NCBI GenBank assembly: GCA_965220105.1
Contig: OZ244811.1
Location: forward strand, 2,914,001 to 2,978,000
Length of the DNA: 64,000 bases
Source of the DNA: Bin87 sp965220105
GTDB lineage: Bacteria; Chloroflexota; Dehalococcoidia; Lucifugimonadales; UBA3495
Reading direction: 5' to 3'
Positions within the stretch are counted from its first letter, which is position 1; every line of letters begins with the position of its first letter. The notes beneath the pieces are model-generated. The model saw nothing but the letters and a program-made list of their open reading frames with translations, was not told the origin of the DNA and made no database searches. Below are positions 18,434 to 26,878 of this stretch, piece after piece. Made by a program: the position numbers and the translations under genes.

Positions 18434-18478
18434 TGGCTCCCGCTCCGCCGGTGGGAGCGGGTTGGGGTGAGGGGGCGC
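18434..18478. repeat. Family B hairpin repeat with adjoining TTCGACAAGCTC element
   Basis: GCTCCCGCTCCGCCGGTGGG and GAGCGGGTTGGGGTGAGG form the hairpin and tail. It is followed directly (18479-18501) by CTTCGACAAGCTCACGATGA, a short element also found at about 47061 and 47223. Confidence 0.6.
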
Positions 18479-18598
18479 CTTCGACAAGCTCACGATGAGC
18501 GGGCAGAGAGTTCGGGCCAACTAACATCCAATTCCGCGGATTTGTCATATAATGTGACGCCTACTGAACCTCACATTGAGCATCAAGGAGCATTCCCA

Positions 18599-18925
18599 AT
18601 GCCCGACGAATTTGTCAAAGTTGCCTCCCTTAGCGATATTCCTCCCGGCGATATGGTGTCGGTGAAAATCGGCACGGACGAGGTCCTGCTGATCAACCTG
18701 GAGGGCGACCTCCACGCCTGTGACGACATCTGCACCCACGCCTACGCCAATCTGTCCGAAGGCGATCTGGAAGACGGCGAGATCGTCTGTCCGCTGCACG
18801 GGGCAGTGTTCGACGTCGCCAGCGGCAAGCCGGTCACCCCGCCCGCTACCGAGGCTCTACGCAAGTTCGCCATTCGCGTCGAAGGCGACGACGTAATGGT
18901 TGGCCCGGTCGTTGAATCCGAGTAG
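18599..18925 (+). CDS. Rieske [2Fe-2S] ferredoxin (non-heme iron oxygenase ferredoxin subunit type)
   Basis: 108-residue Rieske protein that transfers electrons to an oxygenase or reductase. The cluster motifs C-x-H (ICTHAYANL) and C-x2-H (IVCPLHGAVFD) are intact, 18 residues apart as in ring-hydroxylating dioxygenase ferredoxins and NirD-like proteins. The ATG has AAGGAG nine bases upstream, and TATAAT lies about 45 bases before it. No oxygenase or reductase subunit is next to it, so its partner is encoded elsewhere. Confidence 0.92.
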   Translation: MPDEFVKVASLSDIPPGDMVSVKIGTDEVLLINLEGDLHACDDICTHAYANLSEGDLEDGEIVCPLHGAVFDVASGKPVTPPATEALRKFAIRVEGDDVMVGPVVESE

Positions 18926-18991
18926 CGCGAATCTCAGCCAACCCATGCCCCGGGCGAAATCCGCCGGCATCCGGGCCGCGGGAGCGTTCTG

Positions 18992-19573
18992 CTACTTCGG
19001 GATACCCCAGGCCGATTGGGGCCAGTAAACAACCCACACCTTGCCGATGATGTAGTCCTCGCTCAGCGGCCCCCAGTGGCGCGAATCCTGGCTGCCGGTG
19101 CGGTTGTCGCCCAGCACGAAATACTCGTCGCCCGGCAGCTGGATCGAGTGCATGTTGGTGCTGCCCAGATTCACCAGGTAGGGCTCACGCAGGGCCACTC
19201 CGTTGACGCTGACCTCGCCGTTGTCGATGGACACCGTATCGCCCGGCTCGCCGATGATGCGCTTGACGAATTGACGTTCCGGATCCCTGGGGTAATCGAA
19301 CACTATCACGTCGCCACGGCTGGGCGGGCGTACGACGTAAAACTGCCGGGGCTCGGCGGGCCTCCAGAAGGGGATGATATGTCCCAGGCGGCCGGTGTCC
19401 AGTTGGGAGTACACCACCTTGCCCACCATCAGGTAGTGGCCGGGCAGCAGGGTGGGTCGCATGCTGGAGCCTTCGACCCGGAAGTTCACCAACGCAAAAT
19501 GGATCGCTGCAAACACCACCACCCCGATGATGGCGGCCTCCACCAGTTCACGTAGCCAGCTGCGGTCGTTCAT
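18992..19573 (-). CDS. lepB: Signal peptidase I
   Basis: 193-residue type I signal peptidase, cleaving signal peptides at the outer face of the membrane. There is one N-terminal membrane anchor (AAIIGVVVFAAIHFALVNF), the nucleophile serine in GSSMRPTLLPG and the general-base lysine in RQFVKRIIGEPGDTVSI. These are followed by box E (VLGDNRTGSQDSRHWGPL). The start MNDRSW is chosen at the position expected for the anchor; upstream codons are derived from repeats. An extended -10 (TGCTAAAAT) lies about 47 bases upstream. Confidence 0.95.
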   Translation of the reverse strand: MNDRSWLRELVEAAIIGVVVFAAIHFALVNFRVEGSSMRPTLLPGHYLMVGKVVYSQLDTGRLGHIIPFWRPAEPRQFYVVRPPSRGDVIVFDYPRDPERQFVKRIIGEPGDTVSIDNGEVSVNGVALREPYLVNLGSTNMHSIQLPGDEYFVLGDNRTGSQDSRHWGPLSEDYIIGKVWVVYWPQSAWGIPK

Positions 19574-19619
19574 GTTTATCTTCGTAGCAGGATTGCGGTG
19601 CCCAATTTCCTTTGGGTTT

Positions 19620-19628
19620 ATTTTAGCA
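19620..19628 (-). promoter_or_regulatory. Extended -10 promoter of lepB
   Basis: Minus-strand TGCTAAAAT upstream of the lepB start. Confidence 0.4.
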
Positions 19629-19703
19629 GGGACTTGAGGTTGGTAAGGTGGTGGGGCCTCCCTCTCCCCCGCCCATCTCCCAGTGGAGTCCGTCGCTAAC
19701 ATT

Positions 19704-19880
19704 GTCATTGCCAGCGCAGCGTGGCAATCTCGTAAAGGGTGCTGCACTCGATGCACCGGCGCCACTGCGTCCTGCGAGATTGCCACGTCGCTACCGCTCC
19801 TCGCAATGACAAACGCACAAAATGTCACTGCCAGCGCAGCGTGGCAATCTCGCATGGGTTGCTGCGCTCGTCGCAATGAC
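19704..19880. repeat. Two family A repeats (one full, one short)
   Basis: The full copy (19704-19810) and a short copy (19824-19880) lie between the divergent lepB and prs genes. Both start GTCA(T/C)TGCCAGCGCAGCG and end CGCAATGAC. The short copy keeps the outer arms but has lost most of the centre. Confidence 0.8.
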
Positions 19881-20030
19881 CGGTTGTGCAGCGGTCTCCG
19901 GTGCGGGAAGCGTCGCTGGCCGTTGACTACCCGTCGTTGCCCAATTACCATGACCCGGCCAATTCGCCGCGATTCCGGCGCTCTTGCCTGCACCCGCAGG
20001 CAACATCCTGAATAACCAAAAGGTGTCACT

Positions 20031-20978
20031 ATGTCCCCTCGTGACGAACTGAAGGTGTTTTCCGGCAACGCCCATCCGCAACTGGCCCGGGACGTTTGCG
20101 ATTACCTGGGCATGGAGGTTGGCGTCAGCGAAGCCTTCAAGTTCGCCAACGACAACACCTTCGTCCGCATCGGGGAGAACATCCGGGAGCGGGATGTTTT
20201 CATCGTCCAGCCAACGTCGGCGCCCACCAACGATAACCTGATGGAGCTGCTGATAATGATCGACGCCTGCCGCCGGGCGTCGGCGGGACGCATCACCGCC
20301 GTGGTGCCCTACTACGGCTACGGCCGTACCGACAAGAAGGACCAGCCCCGGGTCCCCATCACGGCGCGCCTGGTGGCCGACCTCATCAGCACCGCCGGCG
20401 CCGACCGGGTGCTGACGCTGGACCTGCACGCCGGGCAGATCCAGGGGTTTTTCGATATCCCGGTTGACGAGCTTACCGCGGAACCCATCCTGTCCAACTA
20501 CTTCATCGAGAAGGGCCTGGACGACCTGGTGCTGGTGGCGGTGGACTTCGGCATCAGCAAACGCGCCCGTGACATGGCCGAACGGCTGGGCATTCCCGTG
20601 GCGGTCATCGAGAAGCGGCGCACCGGCAACGACGACCGCTCGGAAACGCTGAACGTCATCGGCGACGTGCGTGGTAAAAGGGCGCTGACCTTCGATGACG
20701 AAATCCTCACCGGCGGCACCATCGTCAACGCCGCCAACGCCCTGCTGGACGCCGGCGTGACCCAGGTATATTGCTGCGCCACGCATCCCGTCTTTTCGCC
20801 GGCAGCGCACCAACTGCTGGCCGACAGCGCCTTCGGCGAGGTGGTGGTTACCGACACGGTGCCGCTCCGGAAAGAACAGCTGGTGGGCAACCTGACCGTG
20901 CTGTCGGTGGCGCCGCTCTTGGGAGAAGCCATCAGGCGGATTCACGAAGGCCGCTCCGTCGGCGAGCTGTTCCAGTAA
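20031..20978 (+). CDS. prs: Ribose-phosphate pyrophosphokinase (PRPP synthetase)
   Basis: Makes phosphoribosyl pyrophosphate from ribose 5-phosphate and ATP, the precursor for nucleotides, histidine, tryptophan and NAD. The 315 residues carry KVFSGNAHPQLARDVCDYLG, the flexible loop YYGYGRTDKKDQPRVPITARL, the signature DRVLTLDLHAGQIQGFFDIPVDEL, and the PRPP loop LTFDDEILTGGTI. That last loop reads DDEILTGGT, whereas most class I enzymes have DDMIDTGGT; the acidic pair is retained. Full length; start has AAAGGTGTC upstream. Confidence 0.96.
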   Translation: MSPRDELKVFSGNAHPQLARDVCDYLGMEVGVSEAFKFANDNTFVRIGENIRERDVFIVQPTSAPTNDNLMELLIMIDACRRASAGRITAVVPYYGYGRTDKKDQPRVPITARLVADLISTAGADRVLTLDLHAGQIQGFFDIPVDELTAEPILSNYFIEKGLDDLVLVAVDFGISKRARDMAERLGIPVAVIEKRRTGNDDRSETLNVIGDVRGKRALTFDDEILTGGTIVNAANALLDAGVTQVYCCATHPVFSPAAHQLLADSAFGEVVVTDTVPLRKEQLVGNLTVLSVAPLLGEAIRRIHEGRSVGELFQ

Positions 20979-21020
20979 AATGCGCCCCCTCTCCCCTGAT
21001 GGAAACCGTTGAATGATGTT

Positions 21021-21237
21021 GTCATTGCGAGCGAAGCGTAGCAATCTCGAACCCGAAGCTACGATGGTCACTACGGGAACGGGATTGCCACGTCGCTATC
21101 GCTCCTCGCAATGACAATTTACCCAAAGGTCTCCATAATGTTGTCATTGCGAGCGAAGCGTAGCAATCTCGAACCTGAAGCTACGATTGTCGCTACGGGA
21201 ACGGGATTGCCACGTCGCTATCGCTCCTCGCAATGAC
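21021..21237. repeat. Tandem pair of near-identical family A repeats
   Basis: Two full copies (21021-21115 and 21143-21237) share an almost identical sequence including the spacer AATTTAC(C/G)CAAAG, implying a recent local duplication of a unit of about 122 bases. A related copy in opposite orientation lies at 22682-22776. A family B-type hairpin (about 21252-21280) follows. Confidence 0.85.
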
Positions 21238-21315
21238 AATTTACGCAAAGTTCTCCATCAGGGGAGAGTGTTGGGGTGAGGGTGATATCTCAACCAGAAC
21301 GGAGGGAACCCGCTT

Positions 21316-22491
21316 ATGTACGACCTGCTCATCAAGGGCGGCACCGTTGTCGACCCGACCCAGAACCTGAACGGCGCGTACGACGTCGCCATCGAGGACG
21401 GTAAAATCGCCGCCGTCGCCGCCGACATATCCGCCGACGAAGCGTCCCGGGTGGTTGAGGTGAGGGGGAGGTACGTCACCCCGGGCCTCATCGACCTGCA
21501 TACCCACGTCTACGAGGGCGTCAACGGCAACGGCGTCAACGCCGATGTCGGCGGGGTGCGGGCCGGCGTTACCACCATGGTCGACGCCGGCAGCAGCGGC
21601 TGCGACACCTACGGCGGCTTCCCCGCCCACATCATCCCGGGCAATTCCACCGAGATCATCCCCTTCCTGCACATCTGCCGCACCGGACTGGCCACCAGCC
21701 CAGATATTTTCTCGCCCAGCAGCATCGACCTCGAACGCACCATCCAGGTCATCGAGGAGAGCAACGGGACCATCCGGGGCATCAAGGCGCGCATGGTCTC
21801 ACCGGCGCTGGAAATCATGGGCATGGAGATGCCCCGCCTGGCCAAGCGCGCGGCCAAAGAGGCCGGCGTCCGGCTGATGGTGCACATCGGCGACACCGAG
21901 AACCGTTACCCGGCCGAGGTGATTCGCGAACTGCTGCCCATCATGGAGCCGGGAGATATCGTCACCCACTTCTTCACCGCCAACGCGGGCGGTGTGCTGG
22001 ATGGCGACGGCAACCTGGTTCCGGAGGCTCGGGAGGCCCACCAGCGAGGCGTCTGGCTGGACACCGCCCACGGTCGGGCAAACTTCAGCTTCGATATCGG
22101 CGAGCGGGTGCTGGATCAGGGCGTGGAGCCTCACTGCATCAGCACCGACCTGACCGTGCCGGGGCGCATCCGCACGGTGCACAGCATGACCGAGATGATG
22201 ACCCGTTTCCTGGCGATGGGGTTCACGCTGGATCGCGTGGTGGAGATGTGCACCATCAATCCAGCCCGGGCCATCGGCGAAGACGCCCGCCTGGGCAGCC
22301 TGGAGGTCGGCAAGCAGGCCGACGTGTCGGTGCTGGACATCGTGGACGGCAGCTGGGTGGTGTACGACGTGCTCCGCAACGCCCGTCCGTCGGAGCAGGC
22401 GGTGGTGCCGGTCATGTCGGTTAAACGCGGCGAAGTCTTCGAGGCCGGCTGGGGTCCCCGCCCCTGGGGCTGGGCGCCGGATGCGGCGTAG
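21316..22491 (+). CDS. Amidohydrolase / deacetylase family metallohydrolase
   Basis: 391-residue metal-dependent hydrolase of the amidohydrolase superfamily. It opens DLLIKGGTVVDP (the small beta domain), carries the metal motif GLIDLHTHVYEG, a further histidine in MVHIGDTEN, an HFFTANAGG segment, and STDLT near the active-site Asp. It ends with INPARAIG and LEVGKQADVSVLD, which close the beta domain. This arrangement matches the uncharacterised dihydroorotase-like amidohydrolase/deacetylase group; D-amino-acid deacetylase or a cyclic amidase activity are possibilities. Ribosome-binding site GGAGGGAAC. A family B hairpin follows the stop and may terminate it. Confidence 0.88.
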   Translation: MYDLLIKGGTVVDPTQNLNGAYDVAIEDGKIAAVAADISADEASRVVEVRGRYVTPGLIDLHTHVYEGVNGNGVNADVGGVRAGVTTMVDAGSSGCDTYGGFPAHIIPGNSTEIIPFLHICRTGLATSPDIFSPSSIDLERTIQVIEESNGTIRGIKARMVSPALEIMGMEMPRLAKRAAKEAGVRLMVHIGDTENRYPAEVIRELLPIMEPGDIVTHFFTANAGGVLDGDGNLVPEAREAHQRGVWLDTAHGRANFSFDIGERVLDQGVEPHCISTDLTVPGRIRTVHSMTEMMTRFLAMGFTLDRVVEMCTINPARAIGEDARLGSLEVGKQADVSVLDIVDGSWVVYDVLRNARPSEQAVVPVMSVKRGEVFEAGWGPRPWGWAPDAA

Positions 22492-22498
22492 CCCAGCA

Positions 22499-22541
22499 AA
22501 CCCCCAGCCCTCTCCCTCGATGGGAGAGGGCTGGGGTGAGG
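22499..22541. repeat. Family B hairpin repeat, terminator-like
   Basis: Near-perfect hairpin CAGCCCTCTCCCTCGATGGG / AGAGGGCTGGGGTGAGG directly after the amidohydrolase stop codon. Confidence 0.7.
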
Positions 22542-22681
22542 TTGAACCTCTCAACCGAAACCGTCGTCCCGAAGCCTGGCAACGTTGGGTGGTGCTTCCT
22601 ACAGCCAACATCCCTTATAATGGCTGTTGCAGGAGTATTCACCTGCACCCTGTCCCATCAAGGAGACCTTTGAATAATGTT

Positions 22682-22776
22682 GTCATTGCGAGGAGCGATA
22701 GCGACGTGGCAATCCCGTTCCCGTAACGACAATCGTAGCTTCGGGATCGAGATTGCTACGCTTCGCTCGCAATGAC
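22682..22776. repeat. Family A repeat, inverted relative to the 21.0-21.2 kb pair
   Basis: GTCATTGCGAGGAGCGATAG ... CTACGCTTCGCTCGCAATGA; reads as the reverse complement of the 21.0-21.2 kb units including the central CCGTAACGACAATCGTAGCT. Confidence 0.85.
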
Positions 22777-22843
22777 AATTTACGCAAAGGTCTCATCAAG
22801 GGAGAGGGGAATGTGCTCCCTGACCATGTAAACGAGGCGTCCA

Positions 22844-23764
22844 ATGGTTGAAGTGGTACTGAGTTCCCCCCGGGGATTCTGCGCCGGCGTGGTGCGGGCC
22901 ATCGAAGTGGTAGAACTGTGCCTGGAGCGATTCGGGCCGCCGGTGTACGTGAAGCACCAGATCGTCCACAACCCCTACGTGGTGGCGGAGCTGGAGCGCA
23001 AGGGCGCGATTACCGTCGAGGAAGTCGACGAGGTCCCCGACGGGGCGTTGGTGGTGTTCTCCGCCCACGGCTCTCCGCCGGAGGATTTCGAGCGGGCTGA
23101 GCTCCGCAACCTGCGGGTGATCGACGCCGTGTGTCCGCTGGTGACGCGGGTGCACAACGAGGCCAAGAAGTACCACCGCGAGGGGAAGCGGGTACTGCTG
23201 GTGGGCCACCGGGGACACCAGGAGGTGCGGGGCACCATGGGCCAGGTTCCCATGACCCTGGTGGACGACACGTCGCCGCTGCCCGACGAGGTGGCCGACG
23301 CCGACATCGGGTGGTCGGCGGACTCGGATGTGGCGGTCATCACCCAAACCACGCTGTCCGTCGGCGACACGGCGAATGCCATATCCGCCATCGAGGACAG
23401 GTTCCCGGCTGCCGTGGTGCGAAACGACATCTGCTACGCCACCACCAACCGCCAGGACGCCGTCACTCAAATGGCCGGCCAGGTGGACGTGGTGCTGGTC
23501 ATCGGCGCACAGAATTCGTCCAACTGCAACCGGCTGCGCGAAGTTGCCGAGGCCAACGGCGTGCCGGCGTACCTGATCAACGGCCCGGACGAGATCCAGC
23601 CCCATTGGCTGGACGGCAGCAATCGCGTGGGCATCACCTCCGGAGCGTCCACGCCCGAAGTGCTGGTGGAAGCCGTCATAGCAGCGCTGGAACCGGAGCG
23701 GGTTTCCCTGCTGACCGGCGCCGACGAGGACATTACCTTCACCCTGCCCCGGGAACTGCGGTAA
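22844..23764 (+). CDS. ispH: 4-hydroxy-3-methylbut-2-enyl diphosphate reductase
   Basis: Last enzyme of the MEP isoprenoid pathway, producing IPP and DMAPP with a [4Fe-4S] cluster. The 306 residues contain the three cluster cysteines in GFCAGVVRAIEVVE, AVCPLVTRVH and SNCNRLREV, the substrate residues VKHQIVHNPYVV, and catalytic TQTTLSV and the C-terminal GITSGASTPE. It is full length. Dxr, the second enzyme of the same pathway, is at the right edge of the window. Confidence 0.96.
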   Translation: MVEVVLSSPRGFCAGVVRAIEVVELCLERFGPPVYVKHQIVHNPYVVAELERKGAITVEEVDEVPDGALVVFSAHGSPPEDFERAELRNLRVIDAVCPLVTRVHNEAKKYHREGKRVLLVGHRGHQEVRGTMGQVPMTLVDDTSPLPDEVADADIGWSADSDVAVITQTTLSVGDTANAISAIEDRFPAAVVRNDICYATTNRQDAVTQMAGQVDVVLVIGAQNSSNCNRLREVAEANGVPAYLINGPDEIQPHWLDGSNRVGITSGASTPEVLVEAVIAALEPERVSLLTGADEDITFTLPRELR

Positions 23765-23776
23765 GACGCCCCTGAC

Positions 23777-23904
23777 CCCCGGCCCCTCTCCCGGTGGGAG
23801 AGGGGCGTCTGGTTGTCATTGCGAGCGCAGCGTGGCAATCTCGATGGGGTAGCAGGCGTCGTTGCCGCCACGGGATTGCCGCGTCGCGCCGCTCCTCGCA
23901 ATGA
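23777..23904. repeat. Family B hairpin followed by family A repeat
   Basis: Hairpin GGCCCCTCTCCCGGTGGGAG then a full family A copy (23815-23904), in the gap between ispH and the methyltransferase gene. Confidence 0.8.
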
Positions 23905-23995
23905 CCGAGGGTGCTACGCTCCGCGCAAAGAACGGTTTGACTCCAACCGGGTGACACAGGCCGGTCGCAGTTGGCATGGGCGGGCTGATAGAATC

Positions 23996-24004
23996 GCGCA
24001 ACAG
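23996..24004 (+). promoter_or_regulatory. Possible extended -10 promoter of the methyltransferase gene
   Basis: TGATAGAAT ends only 20 bases before the ATG, which would give a very short leader. Confidence 0.3.
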
Positions 24005-24024
24005 CGACACTGCGGAGATTCCCC

Positions 24025-25519
24025 ATGACCCAAGCGCCGCCGTCCAACCTGCTCTATTTCGGCGATAACCTGCAAATCCTGCGGGACCATATCGCCGACG
24101 CAAGCGTCGATCTGATTTACCTGGACCCGCCCTTCAACTCCAACGCCACCTACAACGTCCTGTTCCGCGAGCGCGAGGGGGACGAATCGGCGGCGCAGAT
24201 CGCGGCCTTCGAGGACACCTGGCACTGGAGTCTGGATTCCGAACTGGCCTACCAGGAGGTGGTTACGCAAGGCGCGGGGAAGGTCGCCGACCTGCTGGCC
24301 GCCATGCGCTCATTCCTGGGCCAGAACGACATGATGGCCTACCTGACCATGATGACCCAGCGGATGATCGAGTTGCACCGGGTGCTGAAACCCACCGGCA
24401 GCATCTACCTCCACTGCGACCCCACCGCCAGCCACTACCTCAAACTGCTGATGGATGCGGTGTTTGGCTCTGAAAATTTTTTGAACGAAATTGTATGGTA
24501 TTACCGCGGTGCTGGTGTGCCGAAAACTGCTAGAGCACGACGCCATGACATCATCTTGTGGTACGCAAAAAAAGTCGAGCAGTCATTACTTTAATACGGA
24601 TCCGATTCGTCAGCCCTATGCGGAAGCTACATTGGAGCGGTTCAGCCACTACATTGGTAATGTCCGCGGGGGCCATGACTTTGGACAGCAAGCATTGAAT
24701 CCCAAAGGAAAACACCCTGACGATGTAATTACGCATATACAACCCATTGCGCCATCCGCAAAAGCACGACTTGGGTATCCGACGCAGAAGCCCGAGGAAT
24801 TGCTGGAAAACATCATATTATCCAGTAGCGAAGAAGGTGATGTCGTGCTTGACCCATTTTGCGGATGTGGGACTGCTATTGCCGCCGCCGAACGACTCAA
24901 CCGTAGGTGGATAGGCATCGACATTACGCACCTGGCCATCACCCTCATTCGTCACCGGATGAACGACACTTTCGGCGAGCAGCTTTCGGATTACGACGTT
25001 GTTGGCGTTCCCCTTGATCTGGAGAGCGCGAAAGCACTTGCGGTTGATAGCGAAAACGACGGACGTTATCAGTTCGAGTGGTGGGCGCTGGGCCTGGTGG
25101 ACGCTCGCCCGGCCAATGACAAGCGGCGAGGCGCCGACTCGGGCATTGACGGCTACATCAATTTCTTCGATGACAACAGCGGCAAACCCAAGCGCATCGT
25201 CGTGCAGGTCAAGAGCGGGCACGTGAACACCGGACAGGTTCGCGACCTGAAAGGCGTGCTGGAACGGGAACAGGCGCAGTTGGGGTTGTTCATCACGCTG
25301 CAACCTCCCACCAGACCCATGGAGCAGGAGGCGCTGGCCAGCGGTTTATACGTCCCGGAGCACTTCCCCGACTCCCAATTTCCCCGCCTGCAAATCCTCA
25401 CCATCGAACAGCTGCTCGCCGGCCACCAGGTGGAATACCCTCGCATCGGCGTCCCGGCCACATTCCGCCAGGCTCCCAGACGCCGGCGCACCCAGGGCGA
25501 GCAGACTAGCCTGGTTTGA
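24025..25519 (+). pseudogene. DNA methyltransferase fused to Mrr-like PD-(D/E)XK nuclease, frameshifted in an A7 tract
   Basis: One gene of about 497 codons split by a one-base insertion. The first frame (24025-24594) carries LLYFGDNLQILRDHI and the methyltransferase motif IV YLDPPFNSNATYNVLF. The second frame, read from the A tract onward to 25519, carries YPTQKPEELLENII and SAM motif I DPFCGCGTAIAAAERLNRRW, the beta-class (type III Mod-like) order. It then has a C-terminal domain with GIDGYINFF and IVVQVKSGHVNTGQVRDL, which fits an Mrr/PD-(D/E)XK nuclease (D...QxK). With six A residues at 24567-24573 instead of seven the frame reads straight through as WYAKKSSSHYF. The fusion suggests a one-protein restriction-modification system. 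Confidence 0.85.
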
Positions 25520-25566
25520 CGCCACGTCCCCCGGTGCCTCCACCGGAGGAGTCCCTTGCAAAATCT

Positions 25567-25672
25567 GTCATTGCGAGCGAAGCGTGGCAATCTCGTGAGG
25601 TTTGCACCAATCGCCGCAACTGCGTCAATGAGTCCGACGGGATTGCCACGTCGCTGCGCTCCTCGCAATGAC
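25567..25672. repeat. Family A repeat
   Basis: Full copy between the methyltransferase and gpsA genes, convergent to both; followed by half of a family B unit (about 25760-25800). No other signal is seen in this gap. Confidence 0.8.
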
Positions 25673-25804
25673 AGGTTATGCAGCGGTCTCCGGCGGGCGA
25701 CGGATACCGTCAGAAAAGCAGCATGAGTGATAATCCCGCTAATCCTGCTTCTAACGATTTCCCCCTCACCTCAACCCCCTCCCACCAGCGGCCAGATGGA
25801 ACAC

Positions 25805-26878
25805 CTACCACTCCGCCCGCGGCGGACGCTCCATGAGAACCGGAATGCAGTCCGATGCCGGCAGGCCCTCGAATAGCACCTGGGACATCAGGCGGGTGAT
25901 GGGCATGTCGACGTTCAGTCGTTCCGCCAACTCAAGCGCGCCGAGGGTGGTGTTGACCCCCTCGGCCACTGCGTCCATGCCGGCCAGGATGTCCTCCAGC
26001 CGGCGGCCCTTGCCCAGCTGCTCGCCGACGCTGCGGTTGCGGCTGTAGGGGCTGCTGCAGGTGGCCATCACGTCGCCCAGGCCGGCCAGGCCGGCGAAGG
26101 TCAGCGGGTGTGCGCCGGCGGCGATCCCGAGTCGGCTGATTTCGGCCAGGCCACGGGTGATCAACGCTGCCTTGGCGCTGTCGCCGGCGTCCAGACCGTC
26201 GGCGATGCCGCCGGCCAGCGCCACGATATTCTTCAGCGCGCCGCCCAGTTCGACGCCCACTACGTCCTCGCTGGTGTAGATGCGAAACATCGGAGACATC
26301 AGGGTTTCCTGCACCAGGCGGCAGGTTGCGTCGCTCTGGGAGGCGGCTACGATGGACACCGGCTTTTCGGCGATCACCTCGTCGGCCAGGCTGGGGCCCG
26401 ACAGCGCGGCGAACTGTCCGGTGGAGAGCGCCGGCAGCTCCTGGGCCAGCACTTCGGTCATTCTCAGGGAGCCGGGCCGGTCGAAGCCTTTCGTGACCGA
26501 GACCACCGCCGCGTCGGCGGGCATGGCTGGAGCGATACGCTGGACGTTCTGGCGAAACCGGTCCGACGGCGTCGCCACGATGACCAGCTGGGTGTCATGC
26601 AGCGCGGCGGGCGGGTCGTGCTCCAGGGACAGGGTGTCCGGAAAGGGGTAGCCGGGCAATCGTCGCGCGTGCTGACCGTCGCGGCGCAGTTCTTCCGCCT
26701 CGTCGGCGGTGCGGCACAGCACCCGCACCACATGGCCCAGGCGGGCGGCGAGGATCGCCAGGGTGGTGCCCCAAGTGGTGGCCCCGACCACCACGGTTAC
26801 AGAGGCGAGTTGGGGTTGGGAATCAGTAGCCAAGGCGGGCCTCCGGCTGCTCAGGACGACCAAATCGTCAGCGGCCAA
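25805..26878 (-). CDS. gpsA: Glycerol-3-phosphate dehydrogenase [NAD(P)+]
   Basis: Makes sn-glycerol 3-phosphate for phospholipids. The 357 residues include VSVTKGFDR, LSGPSLADEV, the catalytic-lysine region GGALKNIVALAGGIADGL, and GLGDVMATCSSPYSRNRSVG. The nucleotide-binding turn reads GATTWGTTLA where most members read GAGSWGTALA, so the second glycine of GxGxxG is replaced. The first 20 or so residues upstream of SVTVVVG are extra; the start overlaps the end of the NERD-helicase gene by 11 bases, so a downstream start is possible though no better codon was found. Confidence 0.93.
   Translation of the reverse strand: MAADDLVVLSSRRPALATDSQPQLASVTVVVGATTWGTTLAILAARLGHVVRVLCRTADEAEELRRDGQHARRLPGYPFPDTLSLEHDPPAALHDTQLVIVATPSDRFRQNVQRIAPAMPADAAVVSVTKGFDRPGSLRMTEVLAQELPALSTGQFAALSGPSLADEVIAEKPVSIVAASQSDATCRLVQETLMSPMFRIYTSEDVVGVELGGALKNIVALAGGIADGLDAGDSAKAALITRGLAEISRLGIAAGAHPLTFAGLAGLGDVMATCSSPYSRNRSVGEQLGKGRRLEDILAGMDAVAEGVNTTLGALELAERLNVDMPITRLMSQVLFEGLPASDCIPVLMERPPRAEW

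Noticed and set aside
24561..24580. Programmed ribosomal frameshift at A7
   Set aside because: The needed shift is one base forward, not the -1 shift typical for A AAA AAG or A AAA AAA slippery sites; indel or phase variation fits better.
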